Shown in pieces: positions 37,001-49,000 of a stretch of DNA of 64,000 bases (position 1 is the first letter of the stretch; each line of letters starts with the position of its first letter). The stretch covers positions 1 to 64,000 of the forward strand of contig BSBN01001365.1 of NCBI GenBank assembly GCA_027924645.1, read 5' to 3'. A program made the position numbers and the translations under genes. The stretch is from Cunninghamia lanceolata. Lineage: Eukaryota; Streptophyta; Pinopsida; Cupressales; Cupressaceae. The notes under the pieces are model-generated. The model saw only the letters and a program-made list of their open reading frames with translations. It was not told the DNA's origin and made no database searches.

Positions 37001-40000
37001 CCAAACTAATTGTACCCTTTACTAACGCCGTATGCCTTAGTGAAGTGGTGCAAATTGGCAATGTTTCCCTGATGGGAAATGTTGTAATAATTATAATGAT
37101 CTCACACAACGAAGTTTGAATTTGGATGCTTCCTGGGATCTCCTTGCATTAATTGCTTCTACCTCCACGCATAACAACACCAAACATCTTGGTTACAGCT
37201 CCCAAAGTTGGCGGTTGGACTGAATAATATCTCTGTTGTGCCAGATTTGCACCAGTATAATGGTAATTGGATGAATGGATTTGCTACGCAAATGTGCTCC
37301 AAGGTGAATTGCAAACCTTCTAGGGGTTGTTGGGAATTGTAAATGATAAATGACCACTATGTTTGGACCCCCTTCAGGCAGATAGATAGGTTGTTGTATG
37401 TTGATTGTGTATCGATCCAAAATTAGAGATCCACCCTTGTCAACCTTCTGCCCAACGAGTGATATGAAGACCTTCCCAAGGTGGTACACTAGGAAATAAT
37501 GTCTATGTAGATTCCAACAATACTAAATTCCAACAATTGAGATTGTGCTCACAAATTCTCCAGCGCCAACCTGTAAATTTGACAAGATCATGAAATTAGT
37601 TCAACTTGCAACCCTTGTGTAGAGTTGCCAAGCAAGAGGTGAGGGTTTCGTGCTAACCTCTTGAATCAGAATTTGTAGTCAAGGGGTTTCATCCTTGAAT
37701 GCACAATCAGAACTTGAACTCAATGAAGAATATCAAAAAGAAATTTCGATGATCAAATGAAGATGGATGCCTTCCTGATATACCTTTTCGAATTGGGCCC
37801 TTGGGCCCCAAATTTCCCTCCAAGTATTTAAAAATACTTTTCAATTTTAGTTTAATTTAATTTTTCTTTTAAGTATTTAAAAATACTTTTATTTTAGTAC
37901 TAGTGTTTAAAAACCCCTTTTATTTTAATTATAATAATATTATTAAGTTTCCCTTAAAATTAGAAGTTATCGGGCCCAACTTAAATAATATTATTAATTA
38001 TTTTAGTCCGAAAAAGGGGACATGAGAGTCTGCCCTTCCTAGAATTGCTTGCCCACAACAATTGCAAACCTAGAAGACGAATCATGTTGTAATGTCTATA
38101 GAGTCTAGATCTTGTACCTGTCAAATGAAACAACTTCTGCCAAAAAGCACCGAGCATACTCGGATGCTCAAATACCATCGTGCCAACACTATGAATCGTG
38201 TTATGCAATTCATGAACTTTGATCACCTTAAACAATTTGACCTCAAAGAAGTGTGCATGAATCACAACATAATTGCAAACCTCTAGGATTGTACTTCCCC
38301 ACCTTTGACTTGGATCAAGCAACGTTAGCAACATACTCCTCTTTGGTGTGATGGAGGATGGTGCTTTCTTCTCCCTGCTTGATGATATCTTCAGGCCCCC
38401 ACAAGACCAAAGGATGCCCTATGATTTTACCACCACGTTTTTGCTGCGCCACTCTGTTCTCAAAATGAGCATGATGATAACTCCCTCAAGTTCCAATAGA
38501 TCTTACCACTACACTGTAGGTTGAAACCCTGTAATGTTCCATTTTTGGCGCATTGATTATTGTGAGCATTTTGGCTTGTTCTTAGTCTCTTAGTGGCTAT
38601 CCGGCTTTGTTGGGAGAACTCCAATATTCTTGGAGTGGCCACAGATCAGTTTTACAGAGCAATTGGTTATGGCTTTGAGCTCAGATGGTGTTCAGGATCG
38701 TAGTGATGCTTTTTGATGTTTGATCGGGTTCCCAGTTTGCTCTCCAAGATTCTTGGAGAAGCCGTCTATTTTTAAAAAGTCACCCGGAAGGCATCATTCA
38801 TCTTCCCAAACATCATGGAGTATGTTGGTATGCTTAATTTTGCAATTTGATGATATTTGGGATTTTCCGTAAAATCAGTTGATTTAATGAGCTAAACAAT
38901 TAATTATTGCACTTAAGTTAAAAAGGTTGGGAAATGTTCATTTAACATATAAGTGTTATAGCTCGTTGGAAAGGGGATGAAAAGCTCTAAATCATGGATG
39001 CATCATAGTGGGGGCTTGTGAATCAAATATTTCATTTATTTTGATAAAGGGGTCTTTTGAGCTAAAAGGGAGCTTTTAATTAAAAGGCGACTTTAAGTTG
39101 TGCACACATAATGAATTATTTTTTATACTTTTGGAGGAGAAATATGAAGGGATAAAGGAAAAAATATTTTATTTCCCTCAAAAAGTTATAAAAGGAGAAG
39201 ATGGGCTCATTGTTTGATCATGCTTGGATTTGTATTGTTACTCTGCTGGATTGAACCTGCGTGTTCTTCCATATTCTCTTGAGGACGAAAACCCTTTTGT
39301 GGAATGCTCTTGAGGACGAAAACCCACTTGAGGTTGGGTGTGGTTTCATTACAGGAATCACCATTGTGCTGGAGATAGATATTGGTGCAAGCTCATACAG
39401 AGTTTGCCCTAGAGTTTTCATGGATTTGATAGATTTTGTGAAGTTTATGTATGAAATCAGTTTTGAATATTGTGTAGTGATCTTGATGAGTTTGGTAAGA
39501 GTTTTGAGTGATTTTATTGAAGTTTTGGGTGTCTAGTACCTGGTCGTACAGCTACAGGCTGTACCTCTGTGATGTCAATTTATGCAAAATAAAAAATATT
39601 GTTGGAGTGTCTCAAATCTTTGTTGATTGTATATTTTTGATATGCCTTATACAATCCTTTTGGAAGTTATTGGAGATCGTATGCTGCAGATATGAATTTT
39701 ATTCAAAGTGTCGTACATGTGAACTAGCCGTACAATGCTGAAGTAGTTCGATGCTCATAAAGATCCATTGCTGCTATTAATGCAATTTCTATTGTTGGCA
39801 TTTTGTTTGAGTTCTCTAGACGCCTCATTGAAGGTAGATAAAACAATGTTCGAAGTTGATTTAGAATTTTTGGTTGATGCCGTACCTAGAGCTGGCCGTA
39901 CGGTTCAGACTTGAGTTTCTTTACATCTGTGGGTTGTGTTGATATTGTTCTTGTATTTGCATTGCTCAGAACTGATTAGTGGATTGGATTGATCAGTTTT

Positions 40001-43000
40001 GCATTAGAGTTTGGGTTATTGATGGTGTGTTTCAATTGTTGAGTTGGTCTACTGCAATCATGGCGCCGTACAGTCATATAGCTGAGTATCTAAATGACTG
40101 ATTTTATATACTTGGTGTTAATGTGTTTTCCTTGCACATACAACGCAGAATAAAATACTGGTGTACTCTATCCTCTCTTGAACAAAATCCCTCAAATGCT
40201 AAGCTAAGTGATCAGATGAGTAGACTCCAAGGTTCTTGATTAGTTACTTTTTGTGTTGCGACTTGGGATGACTTAGTAGTAGGATGCGAATTACTATTTG
40301 ACACAAAGGGACTTATGTAAATGCTCAACAATAGGAAACTTGTTTCTCTTGGATAACATGTAACACAGCTTCCTCGAAGGTCTACCAATAAGACAACTTA
40401 AGATATGACAATGGAAGCTCTTGAATCTAAATCTAGCAAGATCTTAAAGAAAATGCAAAAGGAAATGGGTTTAGAAGACTCTAATCTAAATGCAAGCAAT
40501 CACCACTGATTCACCGGAATCTCAACCACACTTTGCTTCGCCATAAGGTAACAACTACACAAAAGTGGTGCTATCTTCAAAGGGAAAAGTAAGATTTTCA
40601 GATTACTTCTATACACAAAGTAATTGAAGTTAAGCTCAGATGATGTTCAGACTAACCATGCACTACAATTTGCCATTGACAAATTATAAATGGTATGAAC
40701 TACGGAGACACCAAACATGAATCAGCAACAACCACTTCCATAAAACATAAAATTAAATCGCTGAAAATAAACTAAACTGATCTTATTCTATGAGTGAACA
40801 CTTAGAAACCATGCAATCATTTGAAACAACACAAATCACCATGAAAATTTCAGCAATGAATTTGTATTTATTTCAGTAGAGTCTTGAGCAACAATTTCTC
40901 AGAGCATCCCCCTTCTTTACAAATGAGAGCCAAATGGGCTTATATAGGCCTCAAAATTCAATGGATGGCCAAGATTAAAAATTGAAATCAAGGGCCCTTA
41001 TTGTGCCACGTAGCAAGTGTTTACAAAATTTACTAAAATTAGACCTTGCTTTTATGATGTACCCACTAAGTGGAGTATCCTCATTTATGACCTCTCCTTT
41101 TTGCGGTGAACTCCACAAATCTAGTCATGACACGTGTAACCTCCTCCATAGGGACACTTGGCAGAGTTTGAATGGTGCCCTCTATGACTTGCAGCTCCTC
41201 TATGCATTTGGCAACTGTCATCTCCCAACCAGCCATGGATGTCTGAATCATGCCCATGAAAGTGGAAAGTGTGCAAATATCACTCAACAACTCCCTGGAA
41301 ATAGCTTGCGTATGCTGAAAATACTTTGCATGCATCTTGTCTTTCAGCAAGTACTCATCAATCTCTTCATTAGAATCAACTACCTTGTTTACGAAAACAA
41401 GTATTTTGCTTTGCATTTCCTGAAGTACTTCCCTTGTTCGAGTGCAGTCACTCTCAATCCTTCCCAAAACTTGTTCCTTTATGCTGAGTGCACAATACTA
41501 GGAATGGAAATTGTATGTTGAACCTTGTTCAACCACTCCTTCATCCAACAATGTGGCATTTGGAGTATAAATCAGCCTTTTCAATTGAGGCATAACTTCC
41601 TCTCTTACATTTCTGAATTCTGCACAAGTAATCAGAATATTTTGAACTCTGTCAAATATTGAAGAAGCCTCCTAGTATAACTTCACAATTTCATTAATGA
41701 ACCCGTCAGCTTTGATCTTGAAATCTGCTGCCCAATCCTGCAATACTTGAGACGAGGACCTCATTTCTTCCAAATGTGCCACAGACTCCTGTGAAAGCAA
41801 TGCAGGTGGTGCAACCATCTCTTTGTCCTGGCTTACTGGCCTCATTAGCTGCTGAATATAATGTTGAAATGCGAAGTTATCCTTCTCTAACTGAGTCCTC
41901 TGTTCTTGTTCCTTTTGCAGTCTTTCCTTGATGACTGCAACCGAATCTTCCAACTCTTCTATCTCTTGTTCTGTTGTGGCTAGTCCCAAATCAAAAGTAT
42001 TGATGTCATATGCACTTGGAACACCATCATCTGCCTCTTTGCTGATTTTTGGGACAGCAATATGCACTTGCCTTGACCCCGAGCTGCCTCTTGTGATCTT
42101 TGAGAATTTAGTAATTTTCTGTTTTCCATTGTCAGGTTTGGCCCTGCTCAGCAAGTCTTCCAAACTTAGGATGGGTTCCCTTTCAATAACAGACTTCTCC
42201 TTGACTCGATCTCTTAGCCATTCTGGTAAGTCAGACAAGTCTTCCTGATTTTCTTCCTGAAGTCCCTTCTACTGAACAGTAGGAAGAGCCTCCTCATCAA
42301 ACTCATACAACTCCTTGTCATTTTGATTTTCAGCCACTACTTGTATTATGCCCACTTCTTGCTCCTTAGATGATCCTGATAGGACCTCATCAATATGATT
42401 ACTTGGCCCGATGCCCTGGTTAGTTTGTACCTCTAAAGCTACTTGTTCATCTTGTCTCACTTCATCTTCCTCAATGTTTATTATATTATTTCACTCTTGC
42501 CTTGAAGATGCACTAGCTGCCCTCTGATCATCAACCTTTGCCTTCTTACTTGGATGAATATCCTCATGTAGATCAGCACCTTCACCTTTTGAATCACTGG
42601 AATCACTGGAGTCACTGCTTGACTCACTACTTGAAGAATCCTTGGACTGATGTGTACTAACTCCTCCCATCAAGTTGTAAGTGAATTGGATATTCTTCTC
42701 TTGGAGCCTTCAGATTTGGAAGTCCACATATTTTCTGGTATGCGCTACAATTGGCATCATCAAATCATCATTGTGTGTGACTTCCTGTTCCGACCAATTG
42801 ATGGTGAAGGGCCTGTCCCTCTTCTCTTCATACGAACTTTGTGAAAGTCTTTTGTGATTCTCCTCAAGCTGATCCGGAATGTTGATCACTCTTGTTGCTC
42901 TGACCAAATCCAAAGACAATCGGTAGCAACCTTTCTTTCTTATCTCTATGTTATCATATGCATCTATCCAGTGATCCTCGAGCTGTGGCCTGTGCTCGTA

Positions 43001-46000
43001 TTTGCTCCCAAATTTCTGTCTGACTGTGCCAAATGGATCAAAGTTCCTGCGTGCATCATTGTGACACACCAAGTTGTAAGCCTGCAGCTCTATCTCTGAA
43101 TTTTCAGCTGCTTGCAATGACATGCAAGTCTCAAGCCTCCCAATGCTGATTGGAAACTTTGTTGTGGTCTTTTTCCTCTTTCTCTAAACTTTGTTGAATG
43201 CAACCAGCTGTCTTATAACTTCCAGTAACACCATTCTGTTAGTGGGGTATCTAGGCAATCTGTAAGGCAATGATGAGAAGCCCTCAACACGGATGTATGT
43301 GACTCTTGGAAACTGAATAAACCACTTTCCATATTTTGCTACGAAGTTCATGGCCTCCTTCGACAATCTCGTGCATGTGTTGCCTTTCGACAATCTTTAA
43401 ACCTTCTGTAATGGGATATAGCCCGCAAGTGCAGTTGAGGATAGCAGTCATAAACCTTGAACTGTCCTTCTCCGCTTCCAACTCCCCCTTTGCAGTTCAG
43501 TCCTGGATATCTCTCGTTTCTGGCAAGCATATATATAACATATGAGCTCATATAAAATGTTTTTGTCTCCTGCAAACCCTTCAACTGATCGTCGATGTTG
43601 CTGCTGATCATTTCAGCCCAATCTATCATCCTCTTTCCACTTACAATTTCTTCAATGAAGAAAAACATCCATGGCTCAAAATTCGCTGATTGTGGGCAGC
43701 CCATGATGCGATTAAGAAATACCACCATATAATTGATTTCTCGATGAAAATCAGATTTGTGAAGTCTTTTAGGCACTCTGCTTACTTGCGGTCTTGATTG
43801 TATCAACCATTTGCTGTTTATCACCTCCATACACTTCTCAGGTCTAGCCAGATAAAGTTGCAAAGCAGTCTCCTTGTCGCAGAATGTGGTAGTTTTATAT
43901 GAGGGAATGTCAAAAGCTTCTGCGATTGCCTCCTTTCTTAGATAAGCTAGTACTTTGCCCTCTCTGGTCACAATGCATCTCTTTTCAGGATTATAATGCT
44001 TGGCGCATTCTAGCATCAGGTCTGGGCACAACATTGCTGGCGGGAAACAAGCAGCTTGCACAATCCCATTCTTCAACATTCGCCTAATTAGATCCGATGG
44101 ATTGGGTTTGTGCAAATTTTGTCGAATTTCCAACATGTTGGTCTTCCCGAGATTAGTGTCACCAAGGTTCTGCCATTTTGACGTGATTTTCGTTTCTGGC
44201 CACGTTCCCTTCATGTCACTCCTCATCAGTGCCTGTCTGTCCTTTGCGCTCATTGCTCACCTGCATGAATTTCAGACATCAGCTCGCTAGAATAACGCAT
44301 AAAAGACAAGCACATAAGTCAAAACCCACCGCATAACACATGCAGGACCAAAATATGCAATTTAGAAATACCCTGCTCTATTTGCAAGAAATAAACAACA
44401 ATGCGAACCCTCCACAAAAATAAAAATTGACCAGCCTCCTGACAACTTCAATCGACAGTTTAACTTCTGTTCATCCTCCACCAAAGTTTGCGCGTAAAAT
44501 CATTTTTGCCAATGATAGTTGAGAATAAGGACGTGAGACTGCATATGTGATTTGGCGAGGGTAATTTAAATCGAAGCTTGAGGGATTTTATCATGCAGAT
44601 GCTCGCTCTTACCTTGATGATTTCGTGAAGATCTTAGAGTCAAATCTACGTATATGATTTCAATGGGGAAGCCGGACTCCAAATGTATGGAGTAATTCAC
44701 AAGCTTATGTAAACAACGATTTCTATTGCAAACCTAGAAATCTTTACTTGAGTGCGTTAAGCGATGCCTGTTCAAGTCTCTGTTTCATAGATGCCATAGG
44801 ATATGTCTCAAATTTACAACCTGAGACCAAGATTAAAACTTACGATTCCAAGATATGAATTCACTTTCAAATACCTCAACCAATGCATGCTCGAGTCTGA
44901 TTTTCATATCCACTACACGATGAGTATTGCCATATATGCAGTCTGGAGGATATACGAAAATCTTGGCATGTTATGCATGAGAAAACTCCCTTCTGGAACT
45001 TCACGAATAAGCGCTTTTCAATTAATGAAAAATACAACCACGAAAGATATGTGTCTGGACGAATTTATTGATCCTCACTGCATTTTGGCAGATACTCAGG
45101 TGCCCAATATATCGCTTGAGATATCTCGCAAATCAATTTTTGACCAGTGCCTGAGCGAATCCTTTGATCTTCAATGTGAAATCAACGTAGTAAAATCTGC
45201 AAGATACCACCGAAGTGAATAAGAGAAAAATGCCATGCGTTGCAAATGCATTTGCACAGTCTCCATAATGAAGGGCATCTACACGGGCCTAGGCGGACTC
45301 ATGATGCGCGTATGCATAACATCTAGTGTTTGAGTGTGCAAAGCATAGCAAGAAGACCGCCTAAGCGGACATTTACTACCATGCTGCGTGATATCTATTT
45401 CACATATCTACAAAGTGCCTCAAGATGTCCGCCTAAGCGGACTTTTAACATCACACTGCATGATATCTACTTCCCACATTAGCAAAGTGCTCCAAGATGT
45501 CCGCTCCTACACTAGATGCCAAGTTTGAAACTCACATTCCCCTTCTGTGAGGAAAAATCCAGCGTGATGCAACCAAAAATCCCCCCCAAAAAAAAAGAGG
45601 GGTCCCCATGCCTGATGGGGCGATGCTGGAATACATGACAACACTTGGTAGTCTGACTCTGTGATCAGCAATAGTAGTCTTTTTGGAGGTGATTCCTTAA
45701 GATTTGTTGCAAGCATTTGTGAGGTAGATGTATCTCTGAGAACTATGTTCAACCTAGACCGTACTGTGTGGGAAACGCTGCCAAAACTCAGAGTTTTGGT
45801 GCAGTAACAGTCTGATCTGATTATCATTAGAAGTTGATATCAAGCATTGCATTCTCTTGTGTTGCAAGGTCCATGAAGAAACATAACTACATTGCAAGAT
45901 GATTTGTATATTCAAAATATTCTCTTGATTCTCATGTTCAGCTGCTTATATTGTAATATTTCTTCTAACTCTTCACACTAAGTACCCTTGGATGGTTTAA

Positions 46001-49000
46001 CCGCCAGTGTGGAGAAAGAACCTTCTTTAATTGTTTTTACCCAATGAATAAGTGGATGACTCTGTAATCTCTTCATGCTTGCTACTCTACCCACTGAAAG
46101 TGGTGAATTCCTACGATATGTGGATGCCCGCCGCAGCGGATGAATTGAATGTTATTGTTGCATTGATCGTTCATTGTAAGCCAACATCACTGTATGCTCT
46201 CGCCTTGCCCATCCTGGGATCTGGGTGATCAGAAAATGTGAGGCGACTAGTTGGTTATGCATTTGAGCTAACACTGTCAAATCCTTGTATGACATTTTGA
46301 AAAAAATTGGGGTAGCATCTTACAGTGGTATCAGAGCTGGTATGTTCTTGCCAGCGTGTTGGGAAGCTAATTTGTTGCAGATCTTTCAGTTGAGCATGTC
46401 AGTTTCCAGCCTTGCATGTGAGTGATCAGCACTTGCATGTTGTTCAATGCGTGGCAGTTGAAAGAGGCTGTTCAGTGATTGTTAGATTATGGCATCTCTT
46501 AAGAGAAGTGAGACAAATGTTCTATTTGATTCTCTTAGGCAAAGTCAAGATGAATTAGAAAAAGCAGTTCAAGAGAAGTTGGACCGAAGGAAGTATCATC
46601 ATGAGGCCACTAAGATTATTGATGAATATGAAAGACTATCAGATGATTGTAAGCAACAACTTCCTTGGGATGCTTTCTTGAAAATCATCAAAGAGGGTAA
46701 TCCTGACAAAAAGGGATTTATAGAATACATTCAGAAGATAAGGAAGGAAGAAGAGATGAAGACAATGTCCTTATGCAAGCCCGAGTTACCTTTTCCTTTG
46801 GCAAGGACCAAGATCCATTCTAAGTCATCATTTTCCAGCCTACTGAATAAGAAGACTCCTATTTCGAGGAAGAAAGAGTTCAGCAAGAATGAACTTAGAA
46901 GAAGAAATCTTTGTTTCCTATGCAAAGATTCTTGGGAGCCTAACCATCATTGCAAGAACAAGGCTGAACCAGTAACTTTCACCACATATTTTTTCTTTCA
47001 GGGTGATGTGGAAACCAAAAGAAGAGAAGATGAAATCCTGATATCAGAAATACATAAGACTGAGCCTCTGTATGATGAAGAGGACACAAATCACGAGGCA
47101 TGCATAAAGGAGTTTGCTGATTTGGAGAAGTCTACAACAAAAATTAGTGAAGTTGAGCTTTGCTTTGACGAAGAGCCAGAAGTGTTGGACTTTGCAAGTC
47201 CTTCATTTGATGAAGATCCTGAAGATGCCACTTCAATTGAGGAGATGAAGATGATTAATAGACTGCTAGAAGGTGACTGTGCAAGTGAGCCTGAGAGCAT
47301 TGAAGTGAAGTGTTTATTTGAGGACATGGGAAACAATGAAATTGAGGAAGTTAATGCTGCTGAAAATATCAGAACAACACCTAATGAAGAGCAATTCCAC
47401 CATTCTAGTGAAGGAAGTCTTGATTATGAGTGGGATATTTCTATGCAAAGTGAAGAGCAGTTAGACTCTTCAATGATCCTTGACGAAGAATGTGCTGATG
47501 AAGACTTTAAATCAGCCATTGGTGATGATTCAATGTTTGAATATGAGACTGCCATATCATTTGATCTAAGTGATGAAGAAGAAGAATCAATTGCCACGCA
47601 ATTTGAAGAGCCAAGTGTCCTTTCTGAAGAGATAGTTGAAGAGCATGTTGATGGGAAGCTTGTTGAAGGATTTGGATCAGCCTCAAGGATTGGCTTAACA
47701 TTTGGTTTCGATGATGTTACTTCTTGTAGTCAAAGTGGCCATGAAAAGGACAACTTAAAAGTAGCTGATTTCAAGGATCATGCCTCTAAGGATATGACAA
47801 AAAATTTATTTTGTTCAGCTGATTGGATTTTAAGAATCAGTTGTTAGTCGCCGAAGACAAGGTTGTGCAAGTTCTAAAACATTTGGATAGCTCACATAAG
47901 TTTGTTGAAGATCACATTTGGAGAGCTCAAGTTGAAAGGAGACAAATGGGCATGGAAAAAGGGGCTTCACTTGAAAATTGGTGTATAGTCAGGAAGGCAT
48001 TGGAAACTTTGAAATCTGATTATTTGAATCTGCTTATTGATAGAGATCATGTCCTTGAGTCTGTTGGTTGAATATGTAATGCTTTGAAGGGAAGAGATGC
48101 TGAAATTGATAAGCTTACATTTAAGCTTAAAACAACAATGGATTCTTTAGAGAGTGCCCAAATGGCTCTCTTAGAAGTTGAAAGTCAACTTGTAGATGTA
48201 CACCAATTCAAGGAGCAAATTGGAGCTGCTAGAGCAGATGAAGGCAAGCTGATAATTGAAGAGCTTGATTTGCTCCAAGGAAGTTTTGACTTAGGACAAT
48301 CTCCTAAGTATGCAGATAGAGTTGGAGCAAATTGATGAATTGTGTGAACAAAAAGGTGAAAACAACTTCCAATTATTTGATGATTCTTTTTCTATGACGG
48401 AAGTTGAGTTTACACATGATAATCCGCTCCTCGTGTTGAGTGTGGAGAACTAATCTAATGTGAATAACAAGGAGGAGGATAGTAACAGGATATGGGATCC
48501 TGGTGAGGAGCAATCATGGAATGTTACTTTGCATAAAAACTTCTTCAACTGGAAGTATTCATCAGTTGTTGAAGGTGGGCATAAGGTTCAGGTATGCAAT
48601 GACTTGAGTTCAATGATGGCTTATTTTCATAATGGAATCTATTTGCAGGAGGATAGTGGTGTTGATAAGATGGTTTTATGGTTAATGTTGGAGTCAAATT
48701 TCAGCTATGAAGTTGCTGTCCTCACTCCCATCAGCCATCATAGGTGTTCAATTGCATACATATTGATTGATTGGAGAGAAATTTTGGTCATAACTTTGAC
48801 ATATTTTGATTATAGATGGCCTAAATTTCTTATTGTTCTCAAAAGATTTCAGTTTTGTTGTTGCTATCCCATTATTAGATCACTGAAATCTGATTTTCAT
48901 GAGATTTATCTTTTTGTTGCTTTTAGCCTTTTATGGGAAGATGACAGAAGTTTTCAGCTGAAAGGAACAAGTGTTATAGTTACTAATGCTCTTTTGGAGA

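Larger units (their letters stand above)
33524..38027 (-). repeat. Element C left LTR (3' LTR), interrupted
   Basis: Starts TGTAATGTCCCCTCTATG and ends GGGGACATGAGA. Interrupted at 33851-36924 by solo LTR A3; AGTGATTTGTTCTAGG-type sequence in the right copy (54570) marks the empty site. Without insertions about 1.43 kb, matching the right copy. Confidence 0.85.
40116..45643 (-). mobile_element. Element E: 5.5-kb insertion with a large novel ORF, class unresolved
   Basis: It interrupts the Element D left LTR exactly at CTTGG, duplicated at 40111-40115 and 45644-45648. Ends TGTTAATG...GACAACA fit TG...CA. I found no second LTR copy, primer site or clear polypurine tract, so LTR status is unproven. 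The termini have a weak inverted similarity (TGTTAATGTGTTTTCC against TGTTGTCATGTATTCC). The - strand carries one long broken ORF (41081-44253). A TATATAAG-type box lies near 40938 on the - strand. Confidence 0.75.
38530..46324 (+). repeat. Element D left LTR (5' LTR), interrupted by Element E
   Basis: TGTAATGTTCCATTTTTGGC...GGGGTAGCATCTTACA. TATAAAAG at 39187; paired leader motif GGACGAAAACCC at 39283-39294 and 39314-39325; near-perfect palindrome CTCCAAGATTCTTGGAG at 38742-38758. Broken at 40116-45643. Confidence 0.9.

Noticed and set aside
40116..45643. Element E as a standard LTR retrotransposon with two LTRs
   Set aside because: No second copy of either end, no tRNA primer site and no clear polypurine tract could be found by eye, so only the TSD and ends are claimed.
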